In this document: piece by piece, positions 17,966 to 26,461 of the stretch
Position numbering within the stretch: the first letter of the stretch is position 1
Layout: the number at the start of each line of letters is the position of its first letter
Position numbers and translations under genes: made by a program
From: CADEED01 sp963839685
GTDB taxonomy: Bacteria; Pseudomonadota; Gammaproteobacteria; Steroidobacterales; Steroidobacteraceae
DNA: 64,000 nt
NCBI GenBank assembly: GCA_963839685.1
Contig: CAWIVS010000001.1
Span: 248,001-312,000 of the forward strand
Direction: 5' to 3'
The notes under the pieces: model-generated
Told to the model about the DNA's origin: nothing
The model's input: the letters and a program-made list of their open reading frames with translations, nothing else
Databases searched by the model: none

Positions 17966-20517
17966 GCCGCCACCTCTTCTTTCGTGGCCTGGCCGACGGT
18001 GGCGCGTTCCTCCGCCGTGGCGGGGCGGATCTGGCCGCGTTCCTCGACGAACAACACGTTGCGATCGGACTCCTGCGAGTTCACGAAATGGCGGAAGCGC
18101 TTGAGCGTCACCGGATCCTCGATCGCGACCTTCCATTCGCAGGCGTAGGTGTGGATGACGCGCGCCATGTCGGCTTCGAGCTCGGCGCCGATGCCGAGCG
18201 AGTCTTCACAGACCACCTTGCGCACGTAATCGATGCCGCCTTCCAGGTTTTCCAACCAGGTCGAGGTGCGTTGCAGCCGGTCGCCGGTGCGGATGTAGAA
18301 CATCAGGAAGCGATCGATGTAGCGGATCAGCGTGGCCGAATCCAGATCACGCGCCAGCAGGTCCGCGTGCCGCGGTTTCATGCCGCCATTACCGCAGACG
18401 TAGAGGTTCCAGCCGCCTTCGGTCGCGATCACGCCGACGTCCTTGCTCTGCGCCTCGGCGCATTCACGCGTGCAGCCGGACACCGCGAACTTGAGCTTGT
18501 GCGGCGCGCGCAGTCCCTTGTAGCGATTCTCCAGATCGATGGCGAAGCCGACCGAATCCTGCACGCCGTAGCGGCACCACGTCGAACCCACGCAGCTTTT
18601 CACGGTGCGCAGCGCCTTGCCGTAGGCGTGACCGGATTCAAAGCCCGCGTCGATGAGCTCGCGCCAGATCAATGGCAGCTGGTGAACCTGCGCGCCAAAC
18701 ATGTCGATGCGCTGGCCGCCGGTGATCTTGGTGTACAAGCCGAATTTCTTCGCGACGGCGCCGATGGCGATGAGCCCCTCCGGGGTGATCTCGCCGCCCG
18801 GCACGCGCGGCACCACCGAATACGTGCCGTCCTTCTGCATGTTGGCCAGGAAGTAATCGTTGGTGTCCTGCAGCGCCGCGTGACGCTTCTTCAGCACGAA
18901 CTCGTTCCAGCACGAGGCCAGGATGGACGCCACCACCGGCTTGCAGATATCGCAACCGAGGCCGCGGCCATGTTTGGCGATGGCGTCTTCGAAGGTCTTG
19001 AGCTCGCCGATGCGCACCAGGTGAAACAGTTGCTGGCGCGTGTACGGGAAGTGCTCGCACATCGAGGTGTTGACGCTGACGCCGCGCCGCTTGAGCTCGG
19101 CATTGAGGATCTGCGTCACCAGCGGCGTGCAGCCGCCGCAGGTGGTGCCGGCTTTCGTCCTGGTCTTGAGCGCGCCGACCGTGGTACAGCCACCTTCGAT
19201 GGCCGAGCAGAGCCCGCCCTTGGACACGTTGTTGCAGGAGCATATTTGAGCGTTGGAGGGCAACGCTGCCAGTCCGGCATTCGGTGGCTGTGCACCCGCA
19301 GCGGCCGCGCCCGCCGGAAACAGCATGTTTTCCGGATTCTCCGGCAGCGCCATGGCATTCATGACCGTCTGGTGCCACAGCGAGTAGTCAGAGGTGTCGC
19401 CGACCAGCACAGCGCCGAGCAGCTTTTTCCCCTCGGCGTCGACCACCAGCTTTTTGTAGACCTCGCGGCGCTGGTCGAAGAAGGAATACACGCGTGCGCC
19501 CGTCGTGGTGGCATGGGCGTCGCCGATGGAGCCGACTTCGACACCCAGCAACTTCAGCTTGGTACTCATGTCGGCGCCGGCGAACACTTCGCCGGGTACG
19601 CCCAGCACTCGGGCCGCGGCGATACGCGCCATCTGGTAGCCCGGCGCCACCAGGCCGAAGATGCGGCCTTCGAAGGCGGCGCATTCGCCGATGGCGTAGA
19701 TGGATTCGTCCGAGGTGCGGCAATCACCGTTGATCGCGATGCCGCCACGCGGCGCGACCTCGAGACCGGCGGCCCGCGCCAGCTCATCGCGCGGGCGAAT
19801 ACCGGCGGAAATCACGATGACATCGGTTTCGAGCGAACCGCCGTCGGCGAAATGCATGCGATGCCGCGCGGACTCGCCGTCGTCGATACGCGTGGTGTTC
19901 TTGCCGGTGTGGACCGACACACCCAGCGCCTCGATACGCGAGCGCAGCAGGCCGCCGCCGCCCTCGTCCACCTGCACGGCCATCAACCGCGGCGCGAACT
20001 CGACCACATTCGTCGCAAGTCCAAGATCCTTGAGCGCCTTGGCCGCTTCCAGGCCCAGCAGGCCGCCGCCGATCACCACGCCGCGCGTGGAGTTCTTGCC
20101 GGCCTCGGTGATGGCCTCGAGATCTTCGATGGTTCGATAGACGAACACGCCCGGACGCTCGCGTCCCGGGATGGGTGGCACGAACGGGCTGGAACCTGTC
20201 GCGAGGATCAGGATGTCGTACTCGTACTCCGCGCCGCTCTTCGTGATGACACGTTTTTCCGCGCGGTCGATCGACGTGACCGGGTCGCCGGACTGCAACT
20301 CGATGCCGTTCTTGTCGAAGAACTCACGGGTGGTGAGGGTCAGCTCCTCGACGCTGGTGCCGGAAAAATACTTGGAGAGATTGACGCGGTCGTAGGCCAG
20401 CCGCGGCTCCTCCGCCAGCATGGTGATCGCGAGATCCGCAGGTTCGTCCTTGGTCAGTGCTTCGAGAAATCGTTGCCCGACCATCCCGTGGCCAACGACA
20501 ATAATTCGTTTGGACAT
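17962..20517 (-). CDS. nirB: NAD(P)H-dependent assimilatory nitrite reductase large subunit
   Basis: 851 aa, full length and unbroken. Domains in order: FAD/NAD-binding reductase (KRIIVVGHGMVGQRFLEAL; GVVIGGGLLGLEAAKAL), a BFD-like [2Fe-2S] domain (CSCNNVSKGGLC...CGGC), ferredoxin-like half domains, and the siroheme/4Fe-4S site (CVGSTWCRYG...SGCTRECAEA). It reduces nitrite to ammonium in six electrons using siroheme. First gene of the operon nirB - nirD/FAD - nasA, with a sigma-54 promoter about 43 nt upstream of the ATG at 20517. The ATG before SKRIIVV was chosen; a longer in-frame extension would contain that promoter. Confidence 0.95.
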   Translation of the reverse strand: MSKRIIVVGHGMVGQRFLEALTKDEPADLAITMLAEEPRLAYDRVNLSKYFSGTSVEELTLTTREFFDKNGIELQSGDPVTSIDRAEKRVITKSGAEYEYDILILATGSSPFVPPIPGRERPGVFVYRTIEDLEAITEAGKNSTRGVVIGGGLLGLEAAKALKDLGLATNVVEFAPRLMAVQVDEGGGGLLRSRIEALGVSVHTGKNTTRIDDGESARHRMHFADGGSLETDVIVISAGIRPRDELARAAGLEVAPRGGIAINGDCRTSDESIYAIGECAAFEGRIFGLVAPGYQMARIAAARVLGVPGEVFAGADMSTKLKLLGVEVGSIGDAHATTTGARVYSFFDQRREVYKKLVVDAEGKKLLGAVLVGDTSDYSLWHQTVMNAMALPENPENMLFPAGAAAAGAQPPNAGLAALPSNAQICSCNNVSKGGLCSAIEGGCTTVGALKTRTKAGTTCGGCTPLVTQILNAELKRRGVSVNTSMCEHFPYTRQQLFHLVRIGELKTFEDAIAKHGRGLGCDICKPVVASILASCWNEFVLKKRHAALQDTNDYFLANMQKDGTYSVVPRVPGGEITPEGLIAIGAVAKKFGLYTKITGGQRIDMFGAQVHQLPLIWRELIDAGFESGHAYGKALRTVKSCVGSTWCRYGVQDSVGFAIDLENRYKGLRAPHKLKFAVSGCTRECAEAQSKDVGVIATEGGWNLYVCGNGGMKPRHADLLARDLDSATLIRYIDRFLMFYIRTGDRLQRTSTWLENLEGGIDYVRKVVCEDSLGIGAELEADMARVIHTYACEWKVAIEDPVTLKRFRHFVNSQESDRNVLFVEERGQIRPATAEERATVGQATKEEVAA

Positions 20518-20559
20518 TGCAATTCTGGCCCTCATCCACCGCGGCAATGCCGGAGGTAA

Positions 20560-20575
20560 AGCAACCGCTGTGCCA
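20560..20575 (-). promoter_or_regulatory. Sigma-54 (RpoN) promoter of the nirB operon
   Basis: Reading the minus strand, TGGCAC-AGCGG-TTGCT fits the -24/-12 consensus TGGCAC-N5-TTGCW exactly, with GG and GC ten bases apart. The expected start of transcription is near 20548, giving a leader of about 30 nt before nirB. A half-site TGCACC (20642-20637) lies ~65 bases further upstream and resembles half of an NtrC operator. The inference is nitrogen control through RpoN/NtrC. Confidence 0.78.
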
Positions 20576-20675
20576 TGGATCAAAGGGTCAGGATTCCCCA
20601 GCCGGAGGGCTGGTTGCGCACAGCTGCCTCACCCCGGTGCATGGGGGTCCGGCGCGCGCCTCAACAGCGGGCGCC

Positions 20676-20920
20676 TACTTCGCGTACCAGGCGCGTGCGC
20701 GTTTCGAGAATGCCGGGAAGTAGAGCAGCAGCCCCAGTGGCGTGAGGACCAGCATTGCACCGGCGCGGCTGCCGAGAACTGTCGAGAACTAACCCTGTGT
20801 GGCGGCTATCAGATTTGACGACGGCGAGCATCAAGATGGCGATCACGCTTCCAAGGATGAAACACGCCGAGCCACCGTCCGAACGGTGAGCGGCGCTGCG
20901 CAGGGATTATGAGTGTTCAT
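20676..20920 (-). pseudogene. Small two-helix membrane protein gene with broken reading frame
   Basis: The ATG (20920-20918) directly follows the TGA of the upstream acetyltransferase gene (TGAATG). The protein starts MNTHNPCAAPLTVR. After one frame change it reads a hydrophobic helix (ACFILGSVIAILMLAVV), and after another a second helix and basic tail (MLVLTPLGLLLYFPAFSKRA...WYAK), ending at TAG 20678-20676. The two helices and coupled start argue for a real ~80-aa gene. The frame changes may be sequencing errors, as elsewhere in the window. No family recognised. Confidence 0.4.
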
Positions 20921-21436
20921 TCAACGCAGGCGGGCATACAACACAGCATCGATGATCTCACCATCCTTGAAGACACTCTTGCGAAGGATTCCTTCCCGCA
21001 CGAAGCCGCACTTCTCCAGCACGCGCATGGACGCCGGGTTCCATTCGAACACCGGCGCTTCCAGCCGTATGAGGTCGAGATTGTCGAAGATGTAGCTAGT
21101 AGTCGCGCGCACCGCGGCGGTCATGACACCGCGGCCCCAGAATGGCTCACCCAGCCAGTATCCGAACCGGCCGGACTTGGCGTAAATGCCCTCGCCCGGA
21201 TCGACGCCGATGCCACCGACCGCCTCGCCGCCGATGTCGATGGCCCAGTTCGTCCTGGCCGCACCTTTCGCCACCAGCCCGAGCCAGGAATCCGCGTCCG
21301 CCTCGGTGTAGGGATGCGGGAAACGATGCGCGAGGTTGCGCCACACATTGCGATTGTTCGCATGATGCAGCAGCGATGCCTTGTCCGACGATTGCCAGTC
21401 GCGCACCAGGCACTTTTCGCAATCGAGATTTATCAC
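20921..21436 (-). CDS. GNAT family N-acetyltransferase (RimJ/RimL type)
   Basis: About 171 aa, starting at the GTG that overlaps the upstream LOG-family stop as GTGA. RimJ/RimL-like features are LVRDWQSSDKASLLHHANN, GGIGVDPGEG..RFGYWLGEPFWGRGVMTAAV (acetyl-CoA loop) and NPASMRVLEKCGFVREG. Probably acetylates a protein N-terminus or a small molecule. It is the second gene of a small minus-strand unit: DUF3592 - LOG - GNAT - small membrane protein. Confidence 0.8.
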   Translation of the reverse strand: MINLDCEKCLVRDWQSSDKASLLHHANNRNVWRNLAHRFPHPYTEADADSWLGLVAKGAARTNWAIDIGGEAVGGIGVDPGEGIYAKSGRFGYWLGEPFWGRGVMTAAVRATTSYIFDNLDLIRLEAPVFEWNPASMRVLEKCGFVREGILRKSVFKDGEIIDAVLYARLR

Positions 21437-21945
21437 GTCCGATGCAGGCCAAGGCTGCGCAGCTGACTCTCGAGCTCCGCCAACGACTTCCACGGCAGAA
21501 TCGGCGAGTTCTGTCTTTCGTCGGGTGGATTCGACGGCAGTCCGTCAGACCAACCGCCGTGTCCCACGAGCGGCAGCAACGGGCGGCGATGCAACCAGGC
21601 CAGGCAGACCTCGGAGATCGTGCCGGCACGCCCGCCGACGACGATGCACGCATCTCCCGCGAGGGCCATGATCAGGTTGCGCGCATCACCCATGCCACAC
21701 GGGATGACCACCGTGGCAGGCCAGTCCGCACCCGGCATCTGATCAGAAGGGATGACGCTCACCACCAGGCCGCCGGCCTTGATCGCGCTCTCGGCGGCAA
21801 CCCTGGTGGCCGGGCTTCCGCACCCGCTGATCAGCGTGATGCCTAACTTCGCGACCAGGCCACCCGCGCCAGCCGCCAATTCATAGGCAGCGGAACCCGG
21901 ATCGGCACTGCCAAGAACGCAAACCTGCGGATGACGCATCGACAT
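21433..21945 (-). CDS. LOG-like / TIGR00725 family Rossmann-fold protein
   Basis: 170 aa. VCVLGSADPGSAAYELA and LISGCGSPATRVAAESA form the nucleotide-binding half. GGRAGTISEVCLAWLHRRPLLPLV corresponds to the GGxGTxxE motif of LOG/lysine-decarboxylase-like proteins that cleave nucleoside 5'-monophosphates. Its length matches the TIGR00725 branch better than true LOG cytokinin hydrolases. Function unproven. Confidence 0.72.
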   Translation of the reverse strand: MSMRHPQVCVLGSADPGSAAYELAAGAGGLVAKLGITLISGCGSPATRVAAESAIKAGGLVVSVIPSDQMPGADWPATVVIPCGMGDARNLIMALAGDACIVVGGRAGTISEVCLAWLHRRPLLPLVGHGGWSDGLPSNPPDERQNSPILPWKSLAELESQLRSLGLHRT

Positions 21946-21948
21946 AGG

Positions 21949-22368
21949 CTACGGCGTCAGCAGCCCGACAGCGATCGACATCGCGCCGCCGGCAGCCAGC
22001 GCAAGCCAGCCGGCCGATTGCTGACGCTCGAGGACCGATCGCTGGGGATTCGAAGGGTCGAAGTACACGGTGACGCTCCGCTCGACGGGGTACCTGGCGA
22101 CTAACTCTTCTTTGGCAGGAAGGTGGTCAGACTTTGGAGTGAAAGATACACAGGTGGACTGGAACGAGCGCTCGCCGACCGAGTAGGTGTAGGCGATTCG
22201 CACCGTACTCCCGGCATCGTGTGCTTCATGCTCCAGTCTCGACTCGGTGATCTTCCCGGCGGTGCCAGGCCACGATGCGGCCTTGCGATTCATATGGCGA
22301 ATCCAGAGTGCAACACCCAGCACACCCAGTCCGAGAGAAACAAAGATGATGCGCATCGGCGTTTGCAT
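21949..22368 (-). CDS. DUF3592 membrane protein
   Basis: 139 aa. There is one N-terminal transmembrane helix (IIFVSLGLGVLGVALWI), a soluble segment (SWPGTAGKITESRLE...TVRIAYTYSVGERSFQS...YPVERSVTVYFDPSNPQRSVLE) and a C-terminal helix. The YxYxV and VYFDPSNPxxSVLE motifs are typical of DUF3592. Role unknown. It ends 3 nt before the start of the LOG-like gene. Confidence 0.75.
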   Translation of the reverse strand: MQTPMRIIFVSLGLGVLGVALWIRHMNRKAASWPGTAGKITESRLEHEAHDAGSTVRIAYTYSVGERSFQSTCVSFTPKSDHLPAKEELVARYPVERSVTVYFDPSNPQRSVLERQQSAGWLALAAGGAMSIAVGLLTP

Positions 22369-22538
22369 ACCGCCTCATGGGAAAGGGCAAGCGTGTGACA
22401 TTCCGACATGTGCCTGATTTGACTAGAGCATAGGCATCGCCGCGTCGTCAAACCACCGCAAGTAGTTATCTGACATCTCGCGTAAGTGGCGCTGTTTTAT
22501 GATCCCGGGCCGGCGGGATCACCGCGGAGCAAACCCCA

Positions 22539-24101
22539 ATGAGCGGTACGAGCGAGTTGAAAGGACCGGATCTCACCCGAGGTGTATCTGCGGCTGACGT
22601 CGTAGAGGCCCGCCCGTTCCTGGGGCACGCTCACGGCGAAGCGGTGATGCTCGTGCGCAGCGGCGGCAGGGTATTCGCGACGGGCGCGTCATGCACTCAC
22701 TACGGCGGTCCGCTCGCCGAAGGGCTGATTGTCGGAACGACGGTGCACTGTCCCTGGCATCACGCCTGTTTCGATCTCGAAACCGGACTTGCCGCAGGAC
22801 CTGCGCTCACGCCGATCCCGTGCTTCGACGTCATCGAACAAAAGGGCATGCTTCGAGTCACGCAGAAGCGCCAAGCCGCGAAGCCGAATGCGCCGCGATC
22901 GGCGCCGGCGAGCGTCGTCATCGTCGGTGGCGGCGCGGCCGGTGCGGCGTGCGCGGAGAACCTGAGGCGTTTCGGATACGAGGGTCCGATCTCGCTGATC
23001 GCCGACGAGCTGCCGGGCCCGGTCGATCGGCCTAACTTGTCGAAGGATTACCTCGCGGGCACTGCGCCCGAGGAATGGATCCCGCTCCGTGATGCCGATT
23101 TCTATCGCGAGATGAACATCGACTTTTCTGTGGGCGACGGCGCGACCAGCATCGACACCGTCGGCAACACCTTGACCCTGAAAAGCGGCAAGAAACTCGA
23201 CTACGGTGCGCTGCTGCTGGCGACCGGTGCAGAGCCGCGCAGGCTGCCGATTCCAGGGGCAGCGGCAGAGACCGTTCACGTGCTGCGAACGCTCGCCGAC
23301 TCGCGCGCCATCGTTGCAAGGGCCAAGGAGGGCGCACGGGCCGTGGTCATCGGCTCGAGCTTCATTGGTCTGGAAGTGGCGGCCTCGCTGCGCGCCAGGA
23401 AGGTGGAAGTCGACGTCGTGAGCGTCGACAAGGTGCCGCTGGCACGCGTGGTTGGCGAGGGAATCGGTGGTTTCGTGCGAAAACTTCACGAAGAGCACGG
23501 CGTCCGCTTCCATCTCGGCCCTGCCCCGAAAGCCATCAGCGATCGAGGCGTCGAACTCGACGACGGCGTATTGCTGTCGTCAGACTTCGTGGTGCTCGGC
23601 GTCGGCGTTGCACCCCGGACCCGACTTGCTGAGGCAGCAGGCCTCGCGGTCGACAAAGGCATCATCGTCGACGATCAGTTCCGTGCGAGCGCCGATGGCG
23701 TCTATGCCGCGGGCGACGTCGCGTCGTTTCCCGACTTCCGGACTGGTGCGCGCATACGCATCGAACATTGGCAAGTCGCAGTACGCCAGGGACGCGCGGT
23801 CGCGCGCGCCATGCTCGGCATTGGAGAGCCGTTCCGCGACGTGCCGTTCTTCTGGAGCGCGCATTACGACGTGACGCTGAACTACGTCGGTCATGCGGAG
23901 GCGTGGGATCGCATCATCGAGCGCGGCAGCCTCGCGGATCGCAAGTACGTCGCGGCCTTTGAGCACCAGGGCAAAATCCTCGCCGTCGTTACGCTCGGCG
24001 AAGACCTGTTGAGTCTCGAGATCGAAGCGGCCATGAGTGCCGGCGATGAGGCGAAGGTGAAAGCGCTGGCCGTCGGTGACTCGACGGCCCCTCGTCGCTA
24101 G
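22539..24101 (+). CDS. Rieske [2Fe-2S]/FAD-dependent oxidoreductase
   Basis: 520 aa. The N-terminal Rieske domain carries CTHYGGPL...CPWHHACFD (ligands C-x-H and C-x2-H). It is followed by an AIF/ferredoxin-reductase-like FAD and NAD(P) module (VVIVGGGAAGAACAENL; RPNLSKDYLAG; LLLATGAEPRRLPIPG; VVIGSSFIGLEVAASL; VYAAGDVASFPD) and the reductase C-terminal domain. It resembles AIF-like (AIFL) NAD(P)H oxidoreductases. It is transcribed alone, convergent with the integron array. Its TAG stop abuts GTTAGAG (24101-24107), where the array ends. Confidence 0.85.
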   Translation: MSGTSELKGPDLTRGVSAADVVEARPFLGHAHGEAVMLVRSGGRVFATGASCTHYGGPLAEGLIVGTTVHCPWHHACFDLETGLAAGPALTPIPCFDVIEQKGMLRVTQKRQAAKPNAPRSAPASVVIVGGGAAGAACAENLRRFGYEGPISLIADELPGPVDRPNLSKDYLAGTAPEEWIPLRDADFYREMNIDFSVGDGATSIDTVGNTLTLKSGKKLDYGALLLATGAEPRRLPIPGAAAETVHVLRTLADSRAIVARAKEGARAVVIGSSFIGLEVAASLRARKVEVDVVSVDKVPLARVVGEGIGGFVRKLHEEHGVRFHLGPAPKAISDRGVELDDGVLLSSDFVVLGVGVAPRTRLAEAAGLAVDKGIIVDDQFRASADGVYAAGDVASFPDFRTGARIRIEHWQVAVRQGRAVARAMLGIGEPFRDVPFFWSAHYDVTLNYVGHAEAWDRIIERGSLADRKYVAAFEHQGKILAVVTLGEDLLSLEIEAAMSAGDEAKVKALAVGDSTAPRR

Positions 24102-24111
24102 TTAGAGCCTT

Positions 24112-24177
24112 CCCAACTTGGAACGCCCGAAGCATGTTCGCTCTCATCAGTCCGGTCACTCCAGCGAGATGTTAGGC
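24112..24177 (-). repeat. attC site, last in the array
   Basis: Terminal cores GTTAGGC (24171-24177) and CCCAAC (24112-24117) can pair. The block CTCCAGCGAGATGTTAG matches the intact 88-bp sites, but the middle has diverged and the site is 66 bp. The TAA stop of the acetyltransferase cassette lies inside the core. Confidence 0.65.
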
Positions 24178-24741
24178 GTTCCTGGAGGCGCGCAGTTTTC
24201 GCTGCATGACATGGCGACGCCTGCCTTCGCGCCCGATTTCTTGAAAGCCAGCCGCCTGGAACAAGCGCACGAACCCCATGAACCGGTAGCTCGGAGAATC
24301 TTCGTCAACCGGATAGGCTTCCAGGATCCGCGCTCCACGCTCGCGGGCGAGTTTGATGGCTGCAGCGAGCATGCGCTTGGTCAGGCCTGCACCTCGGTGC
24401 TGCCTGAGCACGAAGAAGCAGACGATGGACCAGATGCCTTCATCGTTGCCGCCGTTGCTCACCAATCTGCGGTACGTTGATCTTGGTGCAACGGAACACC
24501 ACGCAACCGCCTCGCCTGCGAGGTATCCCAGGATACCGACCGGCGTGTTCTGTCGAACGCGCGCCGCCATGGCCGCCTTGCGATGCTGGCTGTCAGTGTG
24601 TTTGGCCTCCTGCGGTGTGGCGCGCCAGGCCATGCACCAACAGTACTTCGGGCTGCCCTTGGCCTCGAAGAGACGCTCGAAATCCGCCCAGCGATCCGTG
24701 GTGACTTCGTGGAACTTCAGTCGCGCTGCGCTGCCTTGCAT
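24172..24741 (-). CDS. GNAT family N-acetyltransferase, cassette gene
   Basis: 189 aa. The acetyl-CoA motif region is WSIVCFFVLRQHRGAGLTKRMLAAAIKLARERGA, preceded by GYLAGEAVAWCSVAPRSTY, and ends in FMGFVRLFQAAGFQEIGREG. The N-terminal YCWCMAWRATPQEAKH is seen in a subgroup of GNAT proteins of unknown substrate. The stop codon lies in the attC core (24171-24177). It is the cassette furthest from the integrase. The upstream junction (24740-24770) is a shortened attC. Confidence 0.82.
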   Translation of the reverse strand: MQGSAARLKFHEVTTDRWADFERLFEAKGSPKYCWCMAWRATPQEAKHTDSQHRKAAMAARVRQNTPVGILGYLAGEAVAWCSVAPRSTYRRLVSNGGNDEGIWSIVCFFVLRQHRGAGLTKRMLAAAIKLARERGARILEAYPVDEDSPSYRFMGFVRLFQAAGFQEIGREGRRRHVMQRKLRASRNA

Positions 24742-24770
24742 AACGCTTTATCCTTCACGCTTGCGCTCCG
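24740..24770 (-). repeat. Truncated attC remnant
   Basis: AACGCTTTATCCTTCACGC followed by TTGCGCTCCG matches the CACTTTATCC..CACGCGTGCGCTCC part of the intact sites, but the outer core and the second half are missing. The preceding cassette gene reads into it and takes its last residues (SERKREG) from it. Confidence 0.55.
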
Positions 24771-25122
24771 ACTCCGTCAAGCGCGCCGTGACGAAGCCCG
24801 CGATGAAAACGCCGAAGAGCGGCAGAAGATAGGTCCCGATCTGCCCTGAAAATATCCAGTCGCACAACAAGACCAGGAGCGCGGCGGCAACTCCCGATAC
24901 AAGCCCGGCCACCGCTACGGCCCTGGCCCGGTGCTCGAAACTCCGTTTGGCGAGGTAGAAGCCAAGAGCTGCGACCGGCAGGAGGATCGCAAAACTCACC
25001 GCCATCACGAGGAAGCTGCCTTCTGCACCGTATTTCGGATTGAATCTTCCGAGGCCAAAACAAATGATACCGAGCACGATGAGAGTGCCGAGATAACTTG
25101 CGAACGCGAAGACTGTCGCCAC
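24748..25122 (-). CDS. Small membrane protein, cassette gene
   Basis: About 124 aa with four predicted transmembrane helices: near the start (FAFASYLGTLIVLGIICFG), at SFLVMAVSFAILLPVAALGFYL, at VAVAGLVSGVAAALLVLLC, and at GTYLLPLFGVFIAGFVTA. The GTG at 25122 sits 7 nt after the TAG of the upstream gene and begins VATVFAF. The tail SERKREG is encoded by attC-derived DNA. No family recognised. Confidence 0.6.
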   Translation of the reverse strand: MATVFAFASYLGTLIVLGIICFGLGRFNPKYGAEGSFLVMAVSFAILLPVAALGFYLAKRSFEHRARAVAVAGLVSGVAAALLVLLCDWIFSGQIGTYLLPLFGVFIAGFVTARLTESERKREG

Positions 25123-25129
25123 TCGTCGC

Positions 25130-25450
25130 CTATCGCTCCGGCCATTTCTCAGGCGGTACAACACCGAGCGACTTCTCCAGCCATTTCATCTGGTCCTGGA
25201 ATTGCTCGGGGCTTTTCAAATGAGAATTGACGTCAACCGCGAGAGCAGACAATTCCTCAAAGGCCAACGTCAATTCACCGACGTAGCGAAACCGCAAGTA
25301 TTGTGCGAGTGAGCCCAGGAGGATCCGCGGGTCGCTTGTCGGGTCGGCGGACGCGTCCTGCAGGGCCCCCAAGAGCAGATTTCCCGCGAAGTCGAGGCCC
25401 GCCTCGATGCTGGAAGTTGCGATGCCCTGGTGTTTGGCACTGTTGATCAT
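25130..25450 (-). CDS. Hypothetical cassette protein
   Basis: 106 aa, mostly helical and soluble (LDFAGNLLLGALQDASADP...ILLGSLAQYLRFRYVGELTLAFEELSALA). I do not recognise the family; it could be an immunity-type or partner protein. The ATG start is 3 nt after the stop of the cytochrome P460-like gene, and the next gene starts 7 nt after its stop. The three genes thus look like one operon-like unit with no attC site between them. Confidence 0.55.
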   Translation of the reverse strand: MINSAKHQGIATSSIEAGLDFAGNLLLGALQDASADPTSDPRILLGSLAQYLRFRYVGELTLAFEELSALAVDVNSHLKSPEQFQDQMKWLEKSLGVVPPEKWPER

Positions 25451-25453
25451 GTG

Positions 25454-25978
25454 TTACCTGACGCTCCACACACTGTACACATAGTCGGTACTCTTGGCGG
25501 TACGGTGGCACTCACTGCAACTCGTGATTCGCCCCGACGTAAATTCGCCGCGGTCGCCATAGTAGAAATACTCCCAATCTCCGTTAGGCGGGTCGTATCC
25601 TGCCGCGCGTTTGACCATACCGCCCACGCCCGAAACCGTGCCGCCGTCCGCCAGCTTCTCTTTGACGATCACCGAGCCGACGGGAAACGGCGTTTTCCGA
25701 TCGGTTATCGCGGGAATCGCGACGGGATTGGCGTACAGATGGACTTCTGATTTGTAGTGGGGCCCGGTCATGCGGCTTTCCTGTTCTACAACCGCATGGC
25801 GCGGTGTCGTGCAAAGAGTAGCTGTGAGTGGAGCCACCGGGTGGGGATGTTTGGTGAGGCGTGTGAAATCACGATAGAACGTGCGGGCGTTCTGCTGGTT
25901 CACGACGAGCTCTGCGGAGACCGCCACCAGGGCGATAGACCCAACCGCGAAACCGAGAATCCGAAGGAAGAATTTCAT
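25454..25978 (-). CDS. Cytochrome P460-like c-type haem protein, cassette gene
   Basis: About 174 aa. An N-terminal signal or anchor helix (MKFFLRILGFAVGSIALVAV) precedes a P460-type domain. Features are HLYANPVAIPAI, FPVGSVIVKEKLADGG, GDWEYFYYGDRGEF and a C-terminal haem motif CSECH (CxxCH) followed by KSTDYVYSVW. P460 proteins bind an atypical c-haem in the periplasm; some oxidise hydroxylamine, but many small homologues have unknown function. The ATG at 25978 is preferred to an upstream TTG. It starts 5 nt after the DUF3303 stop. Confidence 0.8.
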   Translation of the reverse strand: MKFFLRILGFAVGSIALVAVSAELVVNQQNARTFYRDFTRLTKHPHPVAPLTATLCTTPRHAVVEQESRMTGPHYKSEVHLYANPVAIPAITDRKTPFPVGSVIVKEKLADGGTVSGVGGMVKRAAGYDPPNGDWEYFYYGDRGEFTSGRITSCSECHRTAKSTDYVYSVWSVR

Positions 25979-25983
25979 GGAGC

Positions 25984-26271
25984 TCAATCACCTGGCGCGA
26001 GGTGCTGTGCGACAAGCTCACGTGTCTGAGCGCTGGGAACCACCGGGACAACCTCGAACGTGACGCCCATTCCGCGCCAGTTCAGTACCCATTCTTGTAT
26101 CAGCCGAAGATCGTCGCACTCCATGAGCTGAAAGCACCGACCGAAGTTGGGTTCTACCCAGCTATCGACGTACTTGAGTCCCTCGGGAATCGAACGGCCG
26201 CCGTCACGTACCCGTTGGTAAATGGGGAGCATGTCGTTGTCGCGAAATCGTTCGATGACCATGAAAAGCAT
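25984..26271 (-). CDS. DUF3303 family protein, cassette gene
   Basis: 95 aa. MLFMVIERFRDND, GRSIPEGLKYVDSWVEPNFGRCFQLMECDD and LRLIQEWVLNWRG.VTFEVVPVV match the small ferredoxin-like-fold DUF3303 family, whose function is unknown. GAGGGA lies seven bases before the ATG. It heads a run of four closely spaced genes leading to the end of the array. Confidence 0.8.
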   Translation of the reverse strand: MLFMVIERFRDNDMLPIYQRVRDGGRSIPEGLKYVDSWVEPNFGRCFQLMECDDLRLIQEWVLNWRGMGVTFEVVPVVPSAQTRELVAQHLAPGD

Positions 26272-26280
26272 GTTGGTCCC

Positions 26281-26414
26281 TCAGTTCGGAGTGACGCGAT
26301 GACCCATTCCCGACATGTTTTCGCGGTTGGTTGCAAATGCGAGAAACGCGGCAGCGCTCTGTTGGCTTACGAGCTTAGCGGCATCCCATCGTCCGTCAGC
26401 AGGGCCGATTAGAA
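26281..26414 (-). pseudogene. Remnant of a DUF1330-like cassette gene (C-terminal part)
   Basis: An open segment lacking any start codon reads FLIGPADGRWDAAKLVSQQ then SAAAFLAFATNRENMSGMG and ends RVTPN-stop at 26281. The pattern resembles the C-terminal half of DUF1330/EthD-like proteins. Its 5' part is missing next to the core-like GTTAGGC at 26460-26466, so it is probably a cassette truncated by a deletion. Confidence 0.45.
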
Positions 26415-26461
26415 ACTTCCCTCACATTTGTGAAAGATTCACGGTGAGACTCCCCGCGGGC

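Noticed and set aside
17872..20559. 895-codon open frame on the plus strand
   Set aside because: It is antisense to nirB, which has complete family motifs. The antisense translation is rich in R, A, D, H and G with no domain pattern, a typical shadow in high-GC coding DNA.
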